Assembly: GCA_001897435.1 (NCBI GenBank)
Contig: MKSV01000003.1
Coordinates: 777,250 to 841,249, forward strand
DNA from: Acidobacteriales bacterium 59-55
Lineage (GTDB): Bacteria; Acidobacteriota; Terriglobia; Terriglobales; Acidobacteriaceae
Length of the DNA stretch: 64,000 bases
Reading direction: 5' to 3'
The position numbers and the translations under genes are program-made. The notes under the pieces were generated by a model, which searched no databases, had not been told where the DNA came from, and worked only from the letters and a program-made list of their open reading frames with translations. Below are positions 1 through 12,411 of the stretch, in pieces. The first letter of the stretch is position 1, and every line of letters begins with the position of its first letter.

Positions 1-81
1 ATTCTGCCCCGCGCACTCCAGATGGTGCGACGAACCGGTCACCGTCTGCGCTGCGCCCCAGAAATGCAATCGAATCCCCAT
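1..81 (-). CDS. MBL-fold / beta-CASP RNase-type metallohydrolase, N-terminal fragment
   Basis: Only the first 27 codons are in the window; the gene runs off the left edge. Read leftward from the ATG at 81-79 the product begins MGIRLHFWGAAQTVTGSSHH, followed by LECAGQN. The pattern hydrophobic-x-F-x-GA-x-x-TVTGS-x-H-x-L-E is the opening beta-strand pair of MBL-fold hydrolases of the beta-CASP RNA-processing group (YSH1/RNase J-like). An AGGGAG ribosome-binding site lies about 5 bases upstream of the ATG. The metal ligands (HxHxDH) would lie beyond the edge, so activity cannot be judged. The family call rests on a short but characteristic start. Confidence 0.6.
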   Translation of the reverse strand, partial: MGIRLHFWGAAQTVTGSSHHLECAGQN

Positions 82-120
82 GCACGCTCCCTGTTGAAAT
101 CCAAAGCCATCCTATCTGAA

Positions 121-153
121 AAAGAAAAGGCCCACCCCACGGGATGGGCCTCG
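121..153 (-). terminator. Intrinsic terminator of the lipoprotein gene
   Basis: Read on the minus strand, a perfect 7-bp stem AGGCCCA/TGGGCCT (arms 147-153 and 130-136) is followed by a T-rich tail (TTTCTTTTT). It lies about 47 bases past the stop codon of the minus-strand lipoprotein gene and before the MBL-fold gene, so it separates the two transcripts. Confidence 0.8.
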
Positions 154-199
154 ACGATTCACCGCAGTAAACAACACCCGAACCATTACGGCTGAAGCA

Positions 200-3550
<3,351 letters not shown>

Positions 3551-3563
3551 CAAAGTCCGGCCT

Positions 3564-3629
3564 CGTTAAGGGCAGCCTTGGCCCTCTCTCCCCGCGCCAC
3601 AAAAAGGGGCTATAGCCCTGGGGCATGCC
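3564..3629 (+). repeat. Repeat I remnant (C/D hairpin end)
   Basis: This is a degenerate copy of the right half of repeat I: CAGCCTTGGCCCTCT, then CCACAAAAAGGGGCTATAGCCCTGGGGCATGCC. Read leftward it gives a GC hairpin followed by TTTTT, 11 bases after the stop of the minus-strand receptor gene, so it can act as that gene's terminator. It also lies just past ligA. Confidence 0.7.
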
Positions 3630-3639
3630 TCAGCCCGAA

Positions 3640-6600
3640 TCAAAACTCCACTCGCAGCCCAAGCTGCACCCGCCGCTCCCGCTCCAGGCTCGTCGAAGCC
3701 CCGGTGAACGTCCCGAAGGGACGCACGTTCAGCCCCTCCGCCGCCACCGTCGCCGCGTCCTGAAACACCAGCGGCGTCACCCCGCCGCTCGCCGCCCCCA
3801 CCAGAAACGCCCGCTGCATGATCCCCGAATAGTTCACCCGGTTGGCCACGTTGAAGACCTCCGCCAGCCCCTTCACCCGCACCTTCTCCGTCACCCGCAG
3901 CACGCGGCTCACACGCAGATTCAGATTCACCGCATGGGGCAGCCGCAACGTATTGCGCCCCACCGTCGGCAGATATACCGCGCCGCCCGAGCCGTTGACG
4001 CTCAGCCCTCCGCCCGACAGCCGGCTGCCGCCGTAGATATTGAAGCTGTACGGCCTGCCGCTGCGCTCGGTAAACAGCGGAGCGACCACCCAGCCGTTCG
4101 CCGCCGCCCGCAGCCACCGCCGCCCGGCCCCAACCCTCGGCTCCCACACCGCGCTCACCACCAGCTTGTGCGGATAATTTAACCTCGACAGCCCCTTGTC
4201 GTAGCGAGGATCGAACGGATCGAGCTGGCCGTTGATGCGCGGCGTCGCTCCCGCGTTCTGCCCGAAGTCGATCGCCTTTGACCACGTCCAGCTCACGCGA
4301 AATCCCAGCCCACCGGCGCTGCGCCGCCGCGCCTCCAGCACCAGCGCGTTGTAGCTCGCATTCGCATTCGACACCACGTCCGTCACCGGCCCGTAGCTGG
4401 CGTCGATCCGCTGCGTATAGACGGGCAGCGTGAACGTCTCCCCGTCATGCACCCCGTCGCGCACCCCTGGCACACCCGCCCCGCCTTCGATCTGAAACGT
4501 CTTCACCGCCGAGGCGGGAGCGATATTCATATCCACCGAGTTCGGCAGTTGCCGGTCCAGGTTGACCAGATAACTCGCTCGCGCCACCACGCCCGCGCCC
4601 ACGCTCCGCTCCACCGCAACGCTGCCCTGCTGCACCGCAGGCAGTCGAAACCTGCGGTCGAAGACCGTCGCCGAGGTCGTCGTTCCCACCGCCGACGGCG
4701 GCGCAGTCAGATAAGCGCACGGATAGCCGAAGCCCTGATTCGCCACCTGCGGACACCCGGTAATCGTCTTCGGCGTAATCCTCACATGCGTCGACGAACT
4801 CGCCAGCGCGGTGTTTACCAGCGCACTCCGCACCGTCGCCCCCGGCAGCCTGCCGTAGAAGAGCCCGTACCCGATGCGAACCACGCCGCGCCCCGCGCCC
4901 AGCGGTTCCCACGCCACCCCTACGCGAGGACCGAAGTTATTCCTGTCCTCGGGAAACACGCTGGTCGCCCCACGCTCTCCAAACACCGCATCCAGAGCGC
5001 CGTTCGGCCTCTGCGGCAGCGGCAGTAGCTCATACTCGTAACGCACCCCGGCATTGACCGTCAGCCCCGGACGCACGCGCCAGTGGTCCTCGACATATCC
5101 CGCCCACTCCTCGGTATCGAAGCTCACCGCCGCCTGCCCGAAGCTCTGCGTAAACGAGGTAAAGCAGAAATAATGCGGTTGCGAGCCAATCGTCGGGCAC
5201 CCGCCGTTGGGATAAGCACTCACATTAAAGGTGTAGTCGGTGATCCAGTCCACCAGCCCCCCACCATCGATCCCGCCGCTGTCATAGTGAAACCCGCCCA
5301 CCCGATTGCTGAGCGCGTCAATAGAGTCGTGCACCAGGCTCAGATCTCCACCGATCTGCAACTGGTGATGCCCGCGCACCCACGTCGCCATCTCCGCAAG
5401 CTGCACCCGGCGCTCATCGGGATACGCTCTTCGCCCCAGTGAAGGCGGCGTGCCGAAGGTCAGCCCGTCCGGCCCGATCGCCACCTCCGGAGCGTAGCCG
5501 CCCACTCCCACCGCGGGCTCCTGCGGCAGAGGAGCCGACGCCTCTTCGTACTCGAAGTCCCTGCTCACGGCCACCCTCACCTCGTTGCTGAACCTCGCGC
5601 CCGGCGACCACAGCCACCGCCCCAGCACGGAGTCCACCTTCATATACCTGCTGCCTAGACTGGCCCGTCCGTGATCGACCACCGCATCCGTCGCGCCTCC
5701 ACCCGGCGAACTCGACCGTGCCCGGTCATACTGCAAACTCAGCCGGTTCTTCGCCGTCGCCTGCCAGTCCACCTTGCCGAAGTTCACCGTCCCATCGGAC
5801 CGTCGCGCCACGCTCCCCGTCAGGCTGTCCAGATAATTCAGCGCCGCATTCACCTTCTCCGCCGTCACGCCGCGATGAGCCAGCAATGCCACCTGACTCG
5901 CCGTCAGCGAATAAAACGCCGGATTCCCCGGCGAAGACATCGCCGGAAACCCTCGTCGCCGCTGATCGAACGCATAGAAGTAAAACAGCCTGCCCCGCAC
6001 CGCCGCGCCGCCCACGCTGCCGCCGAACTGCTGGCGCAGATCGTGCGGCTTCACCGCCGCGCTCGTCACCACGCCATCGGCATAGCGCGTCGCAATCGAA
6101 AATGGATTCGTCGCGCCCCACGCGCTGTCCCTTGCCAGGTAGAACCCGCTCCCATGCAGCGTATTCGTTCCGCTCTTCGAGACCGTCGTCACCACGCCGC
6201 CCGCCGCATGGCCGTACACCGCCGAGTAGTTCTGCCCGCTCACGCGAAACTCCCGCACCGCCTCCTGCGAAAACGTGTACGCCCCCGCGCCGCGCCGGCC
6301 ATACCCCCGACTGCCCTCCGCGCTCGTCCCCCGAGGCACCGCGCCGAAGCTCTGGTCGTCGCTCGCGCCATCGACCGCCGTGCTGTTTTGCGTCACCGCC
6401 AGCCCGCGAAAGCTCAGCAGCCCCGCCGCATCCGGGTTCACCTCCGGCGTCAGCAGGGCGAAGTCCTGCCATCGCCGCCCATCGACCGGCAGCCGCTCGA
6501 TCTCGCCCGCCGTGATTGTGCTTGCCGTCGCGCTCGCTGCCGCAGTCTCCGCCTGCGAGACGCCGCTCACCGTCACCGCCGTCGCTATACCGGCCACGCG

Positions 6601-6945
6601 CAGCCGTGCATCGACCGCCGTCACCGCGCCCAGTTCAACCGTGATATCCGTCAGCACCAGCCGCGCAAACCCCGCCGCCGACACCGTCAGCCGGTACGTG
6701 CCCGCCGGAACCCGCGCCGCCAGAAACTCGCCGCTCCGATCGCTCACAGCCCGCGCCGCAAAACCGGTCGCGTCGTCCACCACCTCGATCACAGCCCCGC
6801 GCACCGCCGCTCCGCCCGCATCGACGACAACGCCGCGCACCGCGCCATCGACCGCCGTCTGCCCCCACGCGCACTTCGTCGCGACAGCCCCGAGCATACC
6901 CGTAATGACTACCGCCGCGACCAGCTTTACAACCGCTCCGCGCAA
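3640..6945 (-). CDS. TonB-dependent receptor, Oar-like with carboxypeptidase-regulatory N-domain
   Basis: This is an outer-membrane receptor for TonB-dependent uptake; the substrate is unknown. The frame is open to a TTG at 7032, but a TTG at 6945 preceded by GAGG at 7 bases gives a normal Sec signal peptide (KLVAAVVITGMLGAVATKCAWG), so a 1,101-residue product is preferred. After the signal come a carboxypeptidase-regulatory-like Ig fold (about 30-115), a plug domain (about 120-250, IERLPVDGRRWQDFALLTPE) and a long beta-barrel ending in RVEF, the usual C-terminal aromatic. It is the downstream member of a tandem with a paralogue. In Acidobacteria such receptors are often linked to plant-polymer uptake; that role is inferred from nearby esterases. 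Confidence 0.85.
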   Translation of the reverse strand: MRGAVVKLVAAVVITGMLGAVATKCAWGQTAVDGAVRGVVVDAGGAAVRGAVIEVVDDATGFAARAVSDRSGEFLAARVPAGTYRLTVSAAGFARLVLTDITVELGAVTAVDARLRVAGIATAVTVSGVSQAETAAASATASTITAGEIERLPVDGRRWQDFALLTPEVNPDAAGLLSFRGLAVTQNSTAVDGASDDQSFGAVPRGTSAEGSRGYGRRGAGAYTFSQEAVREFRVSGQNYSAVYGHAAGGVVTTVSKSGTNTLHGSGFYLARDSAWGATNPFSIATRYADGVVTSAAVKPHDLRQQFGGSVGGAAVRGRLFYFYAFDQRRRGFPAMSSPGNPAFYSLTASQVALLAHRGVTAEKVNAALNYLDSLTGSVARRSDGTVNFGKVDWQATAKNRLSLQYDRARSSSPGGGATDAVVDHGRASLGSRYMKVDSVLGRWLWSPGARFSNEVRVAVSRDFEYEEASAPLPQEPAVGVGGYAPEVAIGPDGLTFGTPPSLGRRAYPDERRVQLAEMATWVRGHHQLQIGGDLSLVHDSIDALSNRVGGFHYDSGGIDGGGLVDWITDYTFNVSAYPNGGCPTIGSQPHYFCFTSFTQSFGQAAVSFDTEEWAGYVEDHWRVRPGLTVNAGVRYEYELLPLPQRPNGALDAVFGERGATSVFPEDRNNFGPRVGVAWEPLGAGRGVVRIGYGLFYGRLPGATVRSALVNTALASSSTHVRITPKTITGCPQVANQGFGYPCAYLTAPPSAVGTTTSATVFDRRFRLPAVQQGSVAVERSVGAGVVARASYLVNLDRQLPNSVDMNIAPASAVKTFQIEGGAGVPGVRDGVHDGETFTLPVYTQRIDASYGPVTDVVSNANASYNALVLEARRRSAGGLGFRVSWTWSKAIDFGQNAGATPRINGQLDPFDPRYDKGLSRLNYPHKLVVSAVWEPRVGAGRRWLRAAANGWVVAPLFTERSGRPYSFNIYGGSRLSGGGLSVNGSGGAVYLPTVGRNTLRLPHAVNLNLRVSRVLRVTEKVRVKGLAEVFNVANRVNYSGIMQRAFLVGAASGGVTPLVFQDAATVAAEGLNVRPFGTFTGASTSLERERRVQLGLRVEF

Positions 6946-7189
6946 CTTCGCGCCTCGGCGGCTAGAGCACTCTTCACGCACCGCAAGCTCCGCATACAAC
7001 GCGACTACAGAAGAAAGCAGCCCCCGGCACAATCTACCGGCAGACTATTGCTAAAACACTAAAAGTTGAACGATGGCAGAGTACCAGACTTCGCGGCGCG
7101 ATCCGCCGCAAATGAAGCCATCACCGCCGCAAACGAGCCGCAAACAGAAAGGGCGGCAGCCGCAGCCACCGCCACCGATCCCTCAAAGC

Positions 7190-7387
7190 ACCATCATCTC
7201 AACCGAAGGCCCGACCTCATTCAATCTCACGTTATCTCGACCGAAGCGAAGCGGAGTGGAGAGACCCCTGTATTTGCCTTTGCTCTTGCTTTTGTCGTTG
7301 CTCTTGACTCTGGGTACGCCAAGGCTTCAGCCTTGGCCCTCTCTCCCCACGCCACAAGACCGGGGCTTCAGCCCCTGGGGTAAGCTC
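7190..7387 (+). repeat. Composite repeat I, full copy between the two receptors
   Basis: This is a complete element: a degenerate A box (7192-7214), the A/B boxes (from 7228, ending CCCCTGTATTTGCC), a short hexamer tract (TTGCCT TTGCTC TTGCTT TTGTCG TTGCTC), and twin hairpins GCCAAGGC-TTCA-GCCTTGGC and GGGGC-TTCA-GCCCC. It fills most of the 477-bp gap between the receptor genes, and I see no gene there. Its hairpin end lies 36 bases past the stop of the upstream receptor. Confidence 0.85.
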
Positions 7388-7422
7388 CGGTCTTCTTCAT
7401 TCCCCCAAGCACACAACGCGCC

Positions 7423-10400
7423 CTAGAACATCAGCCGCAGCGCCACCTGGATCACGCGCGGCCCATACGCATTGTTCGCGTTCGCCTGGCTCACCTTGCC
7501 GAACGTCGGCTGGTAGGTCAGCGAATTGAGGGTCGTCTCCGGAGTATTTCCCTTGACCGTCGAGATGGCGTACCCGGTCGTGCTGACCCCGGTGACGTTC
7601 TGATGGTTCATCAGGTTGAAGGCCTCTCCGATCAGTTGCAGCGTGTACTTCTCCCGGATGGCGAAGTCCTTCTGCGTGCGCAGGTCCACCAGAATCGTGC
7701 GCGGCGACTGCTGGCTGTTGCGGCCCACGAACGGCACATACGAGCTCGCCGACGTTCCCGTGATGCCTGTGCCCGCCGCCGCCAGGCAGCCCGCCGCATA
7801 GCACTGCTGCGGTGTCGTGCCCGAGGTCAGCGCCGAGTACGACAGCCCGCTCTGCGCCTGCACCAGCGGCTTGATCGACCAGCCGTTGGCCAGGTACTTC
7901 ATCGCCGAGCCGCCATGCACCCCCGGAATGTTGAAGATCGCCCAGCCCACCACCCGCTGCGGAATGTTCAGGCTGGAGTTGCCGTAGTTCACTCGCGGAT
8001 TGGCATACGGATCGAGGAAGTTGTTGACGCTCGCCGCCGTGAACTGGTTCTGGCTGAAGTCCAGCGCGTGCGACCACGTATAGCTCGCATCGAACTTGAT
8101 CCACCGGTTGGCGCGGTTGGTGATATCGACCGTCATCGCGTGGTAGTTGGAGTTGATGTTGCTCAGAACCGCCGTCACCGAGCCGAAGGTCGGATCGATG
8201 CGTCCGAGACTGGCGCCCCCCTGAATCCTGCCCGCATAGCCCAGCACGGAGTAGCTGCTGCCGCACGCCAGCGGACCGCAATCGCTGGTGCCGGTCGCCG
8301 GCTTGATCGTGTAGTTGATGGTATAGGTCTGAGCCGGGTCGAGATTCGCGTTGATGAAGTTCGGCAGCTCGCGGCCCAGCGCGCCGAGGTAGCTGATCGA
8401 AAGCACATTCTGGTGGCCCAGATCCTGCTGCACCGCCAGGTCGAACTGCTGCGTGTACGGGTTCTGCATGTGCGGATCGAGATAGTACGCCGTCCGCGTT
8501 CCCGGCGCCGGTCCGGTCGGCGGCGTCTTCAGGCTGGGCAGATCGGCGGCAGCAGTGTTCGACGTCGTAAAGCTCGGCGTCGACTGGCTGTTGGGCGAGC
8601 CCGTGTTCTCATACGCGTTCAGCAGAACCGCGTTCGGAATCCGCCCGAAGTACATGCCGTATCCGCCGCGAACCACCGTCTTGCCCAGGCCGAAGGGATC
8701 GTAGGCAAAGCCGATGCGCGGCGCGATGTTGTTCTTGTCGCTCGGATGCGACGTCGTGATCGCGAGCGTCCCCGCCCCGGTTCCGCTCAGGTCGGCATAC
8801 GGTGCCGGAATCGCCTCGTAGTCGTAGCGCGCGCCGAGATTCAGAGTGAGCCGCGGCGTGAGCTTCCAGTCGTCCTGCACAAAGAAGCCATAGTCGGTCG
8901 TTGACAGTTGAAAGACCGCCGGCCCAAATCCATTGGCATAGAACGAGTAGCAGGGAAAGTTACCGACCCCGCCGCCGGTCGCGTCGCACGTCTTGCCTCC
9001 CGAAAGCAGGTCCGAGAAGTAGTTCACCGACGAAGATCCCGCGGCCGAAGAGTAGTTGATGTAGCCGTTGCCCTCGTAGACGTTGTTCTGCAGGTCGTGG
9101 TTATGGACAATGTCCTCGCCGAAGCGGATGTTGTGCCGCCCCACCAGAATGCTGGCCGTATCGCCCACCTGCCACTTGCGCTCATCCGGATAGGCGTAGC
9201 GGAAGCCGTAGTAAGGCTGCCCCATGAAGAAGCCCACGCTCGTATTAAGCGCCACCTCGGGCGCGAAGCCCGTGCTGTTAATAAGGTTGGCCTTGGTGTA
9301 GGCGCTCGACGGCTGGTTGCCCTCGTTGTTCAACTCGCGCCCGTACTGGTAGCGAACCTCGTTGTTGATGTTCGACCGGATCAGGCTGTCCAGCTTCACC
9401 AGCGTGTAGTCCAGCTTGACGAAGTCGGTGCCGAAGGTATCGATCGCATAGTTGTTGGTCCCCTGCGTCTGCACGCCGCCGGGCGAGTCCCAGCGCAGGC
9501 GATGGTAGAGCACGCTGAGGTGATGCTTCTGGTTGATCTGCCAGTCGAGCTTCGGCGTATTAATGAGCTGGTTGCCGAAACGCGGCACCGGTCCCAGGTT
9601 GGTCAGCAGCGCCTGAAGCTGGTTGTTATACGCGGACGACGCACCGGCATAGCTCATGCCCAGCCGCGCCGCCAGCAGGCAGGCTGCCGGATTGGCCGAG
9701 CCCGCCGTAGCGCCGGTATAGGCTCCGGTCGTCGTATTGCAGCTCTGTCCGCCGGGTAGATCGGCGTCGGGCGAGACGAAGAATGCGCCGGGATTGTTGG
9801 CCTTGGCCGTTCCCGGAAAGTTACGCCGGAAGGCATCGAACGAATAGAACCAGAAGAGCCGGTCCTTGATAAGCGGTCCACCCACGCCGAAGCCGTACTG
9901 GTTGCGATTGTCCTTCGGACGATAGGGCGAGGTGATGTACTGGCCCGAGGCCGCGTCGTAGGTCGTGTTGGTCGCACCCGGAACGAAGGCCGAGCGACTC
10001 GAATTGCGGTTGTAGAAGTACAGCTCGCCGTGAAGCTGGTTGCCGCCGCTCTTGGTGACGGAGTTCACCACGCCGCCCACCGCGCGGCCAAACTCGGCCG
10101 AGTAGACGCCCGTGTTCACCTGGAACTCGCGCACCGCGACCTGCGAGGTCGAGTACCCGGCGCGCGTCCGTCCGCGCTCCTCGCCGAAGAAACCCTGGTT
10201 GTCGTCCGCGCCGTCGATCTGCACGTTGTTGAGCACCGCGCTGATCGCCCGGAAGCTCAGCAGCCCGAAGCCGCTGGCGTCGTTGGTCACGCCCGGCGTC
10301 GTCAGCGCCAGCGACGACCAGCGCCGGTTATTGATGGGAATATTCTCGATCTCCGTGTTGCTCAGGTGCCCGCCGTACTCCGGCGTATCGAACCGCAGCA

Positions 10401-10773
10401 CCGGGACCTCCGCCGTCACCTCCACCGAGGTGTTCACGTCGCCCGTCTTCAGGTGCGGGTTCAGCGCCGTCACCAGGTTGACCTCGACCAGCACGCCCAC
10501 CTCGCGCCGCTCCTGAAATCCGGGGACCGAGATCGTCACCGTGTAGGTGCCGGGAGCAAGCTGCGGCGCGCGAAACAGCCCGGCGGCATCGCTGGTCACC
10601 GTCTGCTGGGCATTGGTCGCATTGTTCTGGATCACAACTTTGGCGTTGGGGATGGCCGCGTCCGTCTCATCGAGCACTGTGCCCGAGATCGCCCCCTGGG
10701 TCGTCGTCTGCGCAAGCATCGGGCTCGCGGCTAGACACAATACCGCCATCAACGGCAATAATTTCGTCTTCAT
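7423..10773 (-). CDS. TonB-dependent receptor, Oar-like with carboxypeptidase-regulatory N-domain
   Basis: This is a second large outer-membrane receptor, paralogous to its downstream neighbour. The start is the ATG at 10773 (MKTKLLPLMAVLCLAASPMLAQ), preceded by GAGGAG 9 bases upstream, which gives 1,116 residues. The frame is open further to 10857, but that extension lacks a signal peptide. Domains: signal peptide (1-21), carboxypeptidase-regulatory-like domain (about 24-110, GAISGTVLDETDAAIPNAKV), plug (about 130-260, IENIPINNRRWSSLALTTPG), then a beta-barrel ending LRLMF. The substrate cannot be inferred. A candidate sigma-70 promoter lies upstream at 10878-10906. Confidence 0.88.
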   Translation of the reverse strand: MKTKLLPLMAVLCLAASPMLAQTTTQGAISGTVLDETDAAIPNAKVVIQNNATNAQQTVTSDAAGLFRAPQLAPGTYTVTISVPGFQERREVGVLVEVNLVTALNPHLKTGDVNTSVEVTAEVPVLRFDTPEYGGHLSNTEIENIPINNRRWSSLALTTPGVTNDASGFGLLSFRAISAVLNNVQIDGADDNQGFFGEERGRTRAGYSTSQVAVREFQVNTGVYSAEFGRAVGGVVNSVTKSGGNQLHGELYFYNRNSSRSAFVPGATNTTYDAASGQYITSPYRPKDNRNQYGFGVGGPLIKDRLFWFYSFDAFRRNFPGTAKANNPGAFFVSPDADLPGGQSCNTTTGAYTGATAGSANPAACLLAARLGMSYAGASSAYNNQLQALLTNLGPVPRFGNQLINTPKLDWQINQKHHLSVLYHRLRWDSPGGVQTQGTNNYAIDTFGTDFVKLDYTLVKLDSLIRSNINNEVRYQYGRELNNEGNQPSSAYTKANLINSTGFAPEVALNTSVGFFMGQPYYGFRYAYPDERKWQVGDTASILVGRHNIRFGEDIVHNHDLQNNVYEGNGYINYSSAAGSSSVNYFSDLLSGGKTCDATGGGVGNFPCYSFYANGFGPAVFQLSTTDYGFFVQDDWKLTPRLTLNLGARYDYEAIPAPYADLSGTGAGTLAITTSHPSDKNNIAPRIGFAYDPFGLGKTVVRGGYGMYFGRIPNAVLLNAYENTGSPNSQSTPSFTTSNTAAADLPSLKTPPTGPAPGTRTAYYLDPHMQNPYTQQFDLAVQQDLGHQNVLSISYLGALGRELPNFINANLDPAQTYTINYTIKPATGTSDCGPLACGSSYSVLGYAGRIQGGASLGRIDPTFGSVTAVLSNINSNYHAMTVDITNRANRWIKFDASYTWSHALDFSQNQFTAASVNNFLDPYANPRVNYGNSSLNIPQRVVGWAIFNIPGVHGGSAMKYLANGWSIKPLVQAQSGLSYSALTSGTTPQQCYAAGCLAAAGTGITGTSASSYVPFVGRNSQQSPRTILVDLRTQKDFAIREKYTLQLIGEAFNLMNHQNVTGVSTTGYAISTVKGNTPETTLNSLTYQPTFGKVSQANANNAYGPRVIQVALRLMF

Positions 10774-10877
10774 GGTTCTGGTCTCCTCAAAAATTCTTCC
10801 CGAACGCCCGCCCGCAAACGCCTTCCCATCCACGCCAACAGTCCGGACATCTCTCATGTTACGGGCTACCTAACACT

Positions 10878-10906
10878 TTCATACCTGGGTTAACGCAGCA
10901 TGACAA
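10878..10906 (-). promoter_or_regulatory. Candidate sigma-70 promoter of the upstream receptor gene
   Basis: On the minus strand TTGTCA (10906-10901) is followed after exactly 17 bases by TATGAA (10883-10878). This matches the -35 consensus at 5/6 and the -10 at 4/6. It would give a leader of roughly 95 bases before the ATG at 10773. Confidence 0.4.
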
Positions 10907-10976
10907 AGCCGATAACCGCACGTACCTCAACATTTACCCCGCAATCTTCCTCCGTCTCCGGCACAGCGAAACAGCT

Positions 10977-12083
10977 CTAGCGCGCATCTGCTCCGCCGGC
11001 CTTCTCCGGCATCTGGAGCGCCCTGCCCACATGCCGTGCCGACGTGCCAAGCGCGTGAATCGTCTTCCGATAGCTCTTGCTGAGCGCATCGCCGGTCGAG
11101 TCCCCCGCAACCGAGATCGCCGCGTCGGTCGAGTCGCCCGCGCCCGAGATCGCAGCCGTCGTATTCCGCCCGCTCTCCGCCAGCGCTCCCTCCGTGGAGC
11201 TGCTGATCGAGATGATCCCCTGAACCGGATGCCGTCCGGGATGGAACCACGCAATATCCGTCTCCGGAAGCTGGTTGAGCCGCGCCACCGCGTCCGCGGG
11301 AAAGTTCGTCGTCTCCATCTTCGCCGCCAGCGGCCACAGCCCCGACGCAATGAACTCCGCCCCATGCATCGGATGGCCCGGCTCGCCCAGGTTGATAAGC
11401 TTGCCCGGCTTCAGCGCCTTCATCTCCTCGCACCGGTCCGCGCCGCATCCCCGCTGGCAGAGCGTCTCGTTCAGATACGACGCATGTTTCCCCGGCGAGA
11501 CCCACACCTTCGCTCCGCGATCCTCCGCTCCCAGCGTGGACGCGCGCGCAATCTGGCTCACATCGCAGACCGTGTTCTCGTGCGCCGCCGCATACCAGTA
11601 CAGCGCCGTCCACGTCGCCGCTACCCCGCCGCTGTCCCCATCACTCGCCACGACGCCGCCCGAGCTGCGCACCAGAACCGAGACATGCTCCGCGTCGAGC
11701 GGATGCCCATGCCCTCCGCAGTCCTGCTTCCACAGATGATAAAAGTGAATCTCAACCGCTCGCGCCTCTCCGGAGGAAGCCTTCGCCGGAGATGTTGCGC
11801 CCGCAGGAAAGACCTCGCCGTAGATCGTCCCGTTCTCAGCCTTCACCACCGGCGCAACGCTGCCCGGCTGAAACTCGCTGGGGACATCCGAACAGTCCTT
11901 CCGCCCGATCATGAACGCCGGGGCAAACTGCACCAGCAGCGACTGTTCCAGCGCGTCGCTCAGGCCATCCCCATCGGAGTCGAGCAGCGCCGATGCACGG
12001 CCTTCATGCCTCTCCGCCCGTGCAACGCAGGCACTTCCCAGCAGGCACAGAACAGCAACCCATCGCAGCATAGAGGGATTCAC
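10977..12083 (-). CDS. Secreted protein with a calcium-binding-type DxDGDGLSD motif, function unknown
   Basis: The 368-residue product has a Sec signal peptide (LRWVAVLCLLGSACVARA) followed at once by DSDGDGLSDALE, an EF-hand/thrombospondin-type-3-like calcium loop. The body has paired cysteines and a segment EIHFYHLWKQDCGGHGH with PLDAEHVSVLVR. That faintly recalls Vps62/DUF946-type secreted proteins (APxxxF, then HxGDWExV), but the match is too weak to name it. The last 90 residues are Ser/Thr/Ala/Asp-rich with an internal repeat (ISGAGDSTDAAISVAGDST). The start is a GTG at 12083, with an in-frame ATG four codons later as the alternative. The gene is separated from the receptor gene by about 200 bases. 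Confidence 0.65.
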   Translation of the reverse strand: MNPSMLRWVAVLCLLGSACVARAERHEGRASALLDSDGDGLSDALEQSLLVQFAPAFMIGRKDCSDVPSEFQPGSVAPVVKAENGTIYGEVFPAGATSPAKASSGEARAVEIHFYHLWKQDCGGHGHPLDAEHVSVLVRSSGGVVASDGDSGGVAATWTALYWYAAAHENTVCDVSQIARASTLGAEDRGAKVWVSPGKHASYLNETLCQRGCGADRCEEMKALKPGKLINLGEPGHPMHGAEFIASGLWPLAAKMETTNFPADAVARLNQLPETDIAWFHPGRHPVQGIISISSSTEGALAESGRNTTAAISGAGDSTDAAISVAGDSTGDALSKSYRKTIHALGTSARHVGRALQMPEKAGGADAR

Positions 12084-12140
12084 AGTTCGTTAGATGCGCT
12101 CCTGAAGCAATCCGTTCGTTCGTGCATATTGCTCTAAACC

Positions 12141-12377
12141 GACGTCATCTCGACCGAAGGCGTGCGGCCTCATCGCACGCCGCAGCGGAGAGCCCCCTGT
12201 ATTTGCCTTTGCTTTTGCTGCTGTTGTCGTTGCCTTTGCTGTTGCCGTTGCCTTTGCTGTTGCCGTTGCCTTTGCTGTTGCCGTTGTTCTTGCCCTTGCC
12301 TCTAGGTACGCCAAGGCTTCAGCCTTGGCCCTCTATAGCCAGCCAAGAAAAGGGGGCTTCAGCCCCTGGGGCATGCC
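12141..12377 (+). repeat. Composite repeat I, full copy with 18-bp higher-order hexamer repeat
   Basis: This copy fills the 328-bp gap between the secreted-protein gene and the esterase gene; no gene is visible there. It has A/B boxes, a long TTGYYN tract in which the 18-mer TTGCCTTTGCTGTTGCCG repeats three times, and both TTCA-loop hairpins. Read leftward, the right hairpin gives GGGGGC-TGAA-GCCCCC then TTTTCTT, 35 bases after the esterase stop, so it can terminate that gene. Confidence 0.85.
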
Positions 12378-12411
12378 TTCCTCTCCCAGGCCCGAAGCAA
12401 GCCCCGAAAAC

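Noticed and set aside
5671..7062. 463-codon plus-strand frame opposite the first receptor
   Set aside because: It is Arg/His/Pro-rich shadow sequence. The receptor frame has signal peptide, plug and barrel.
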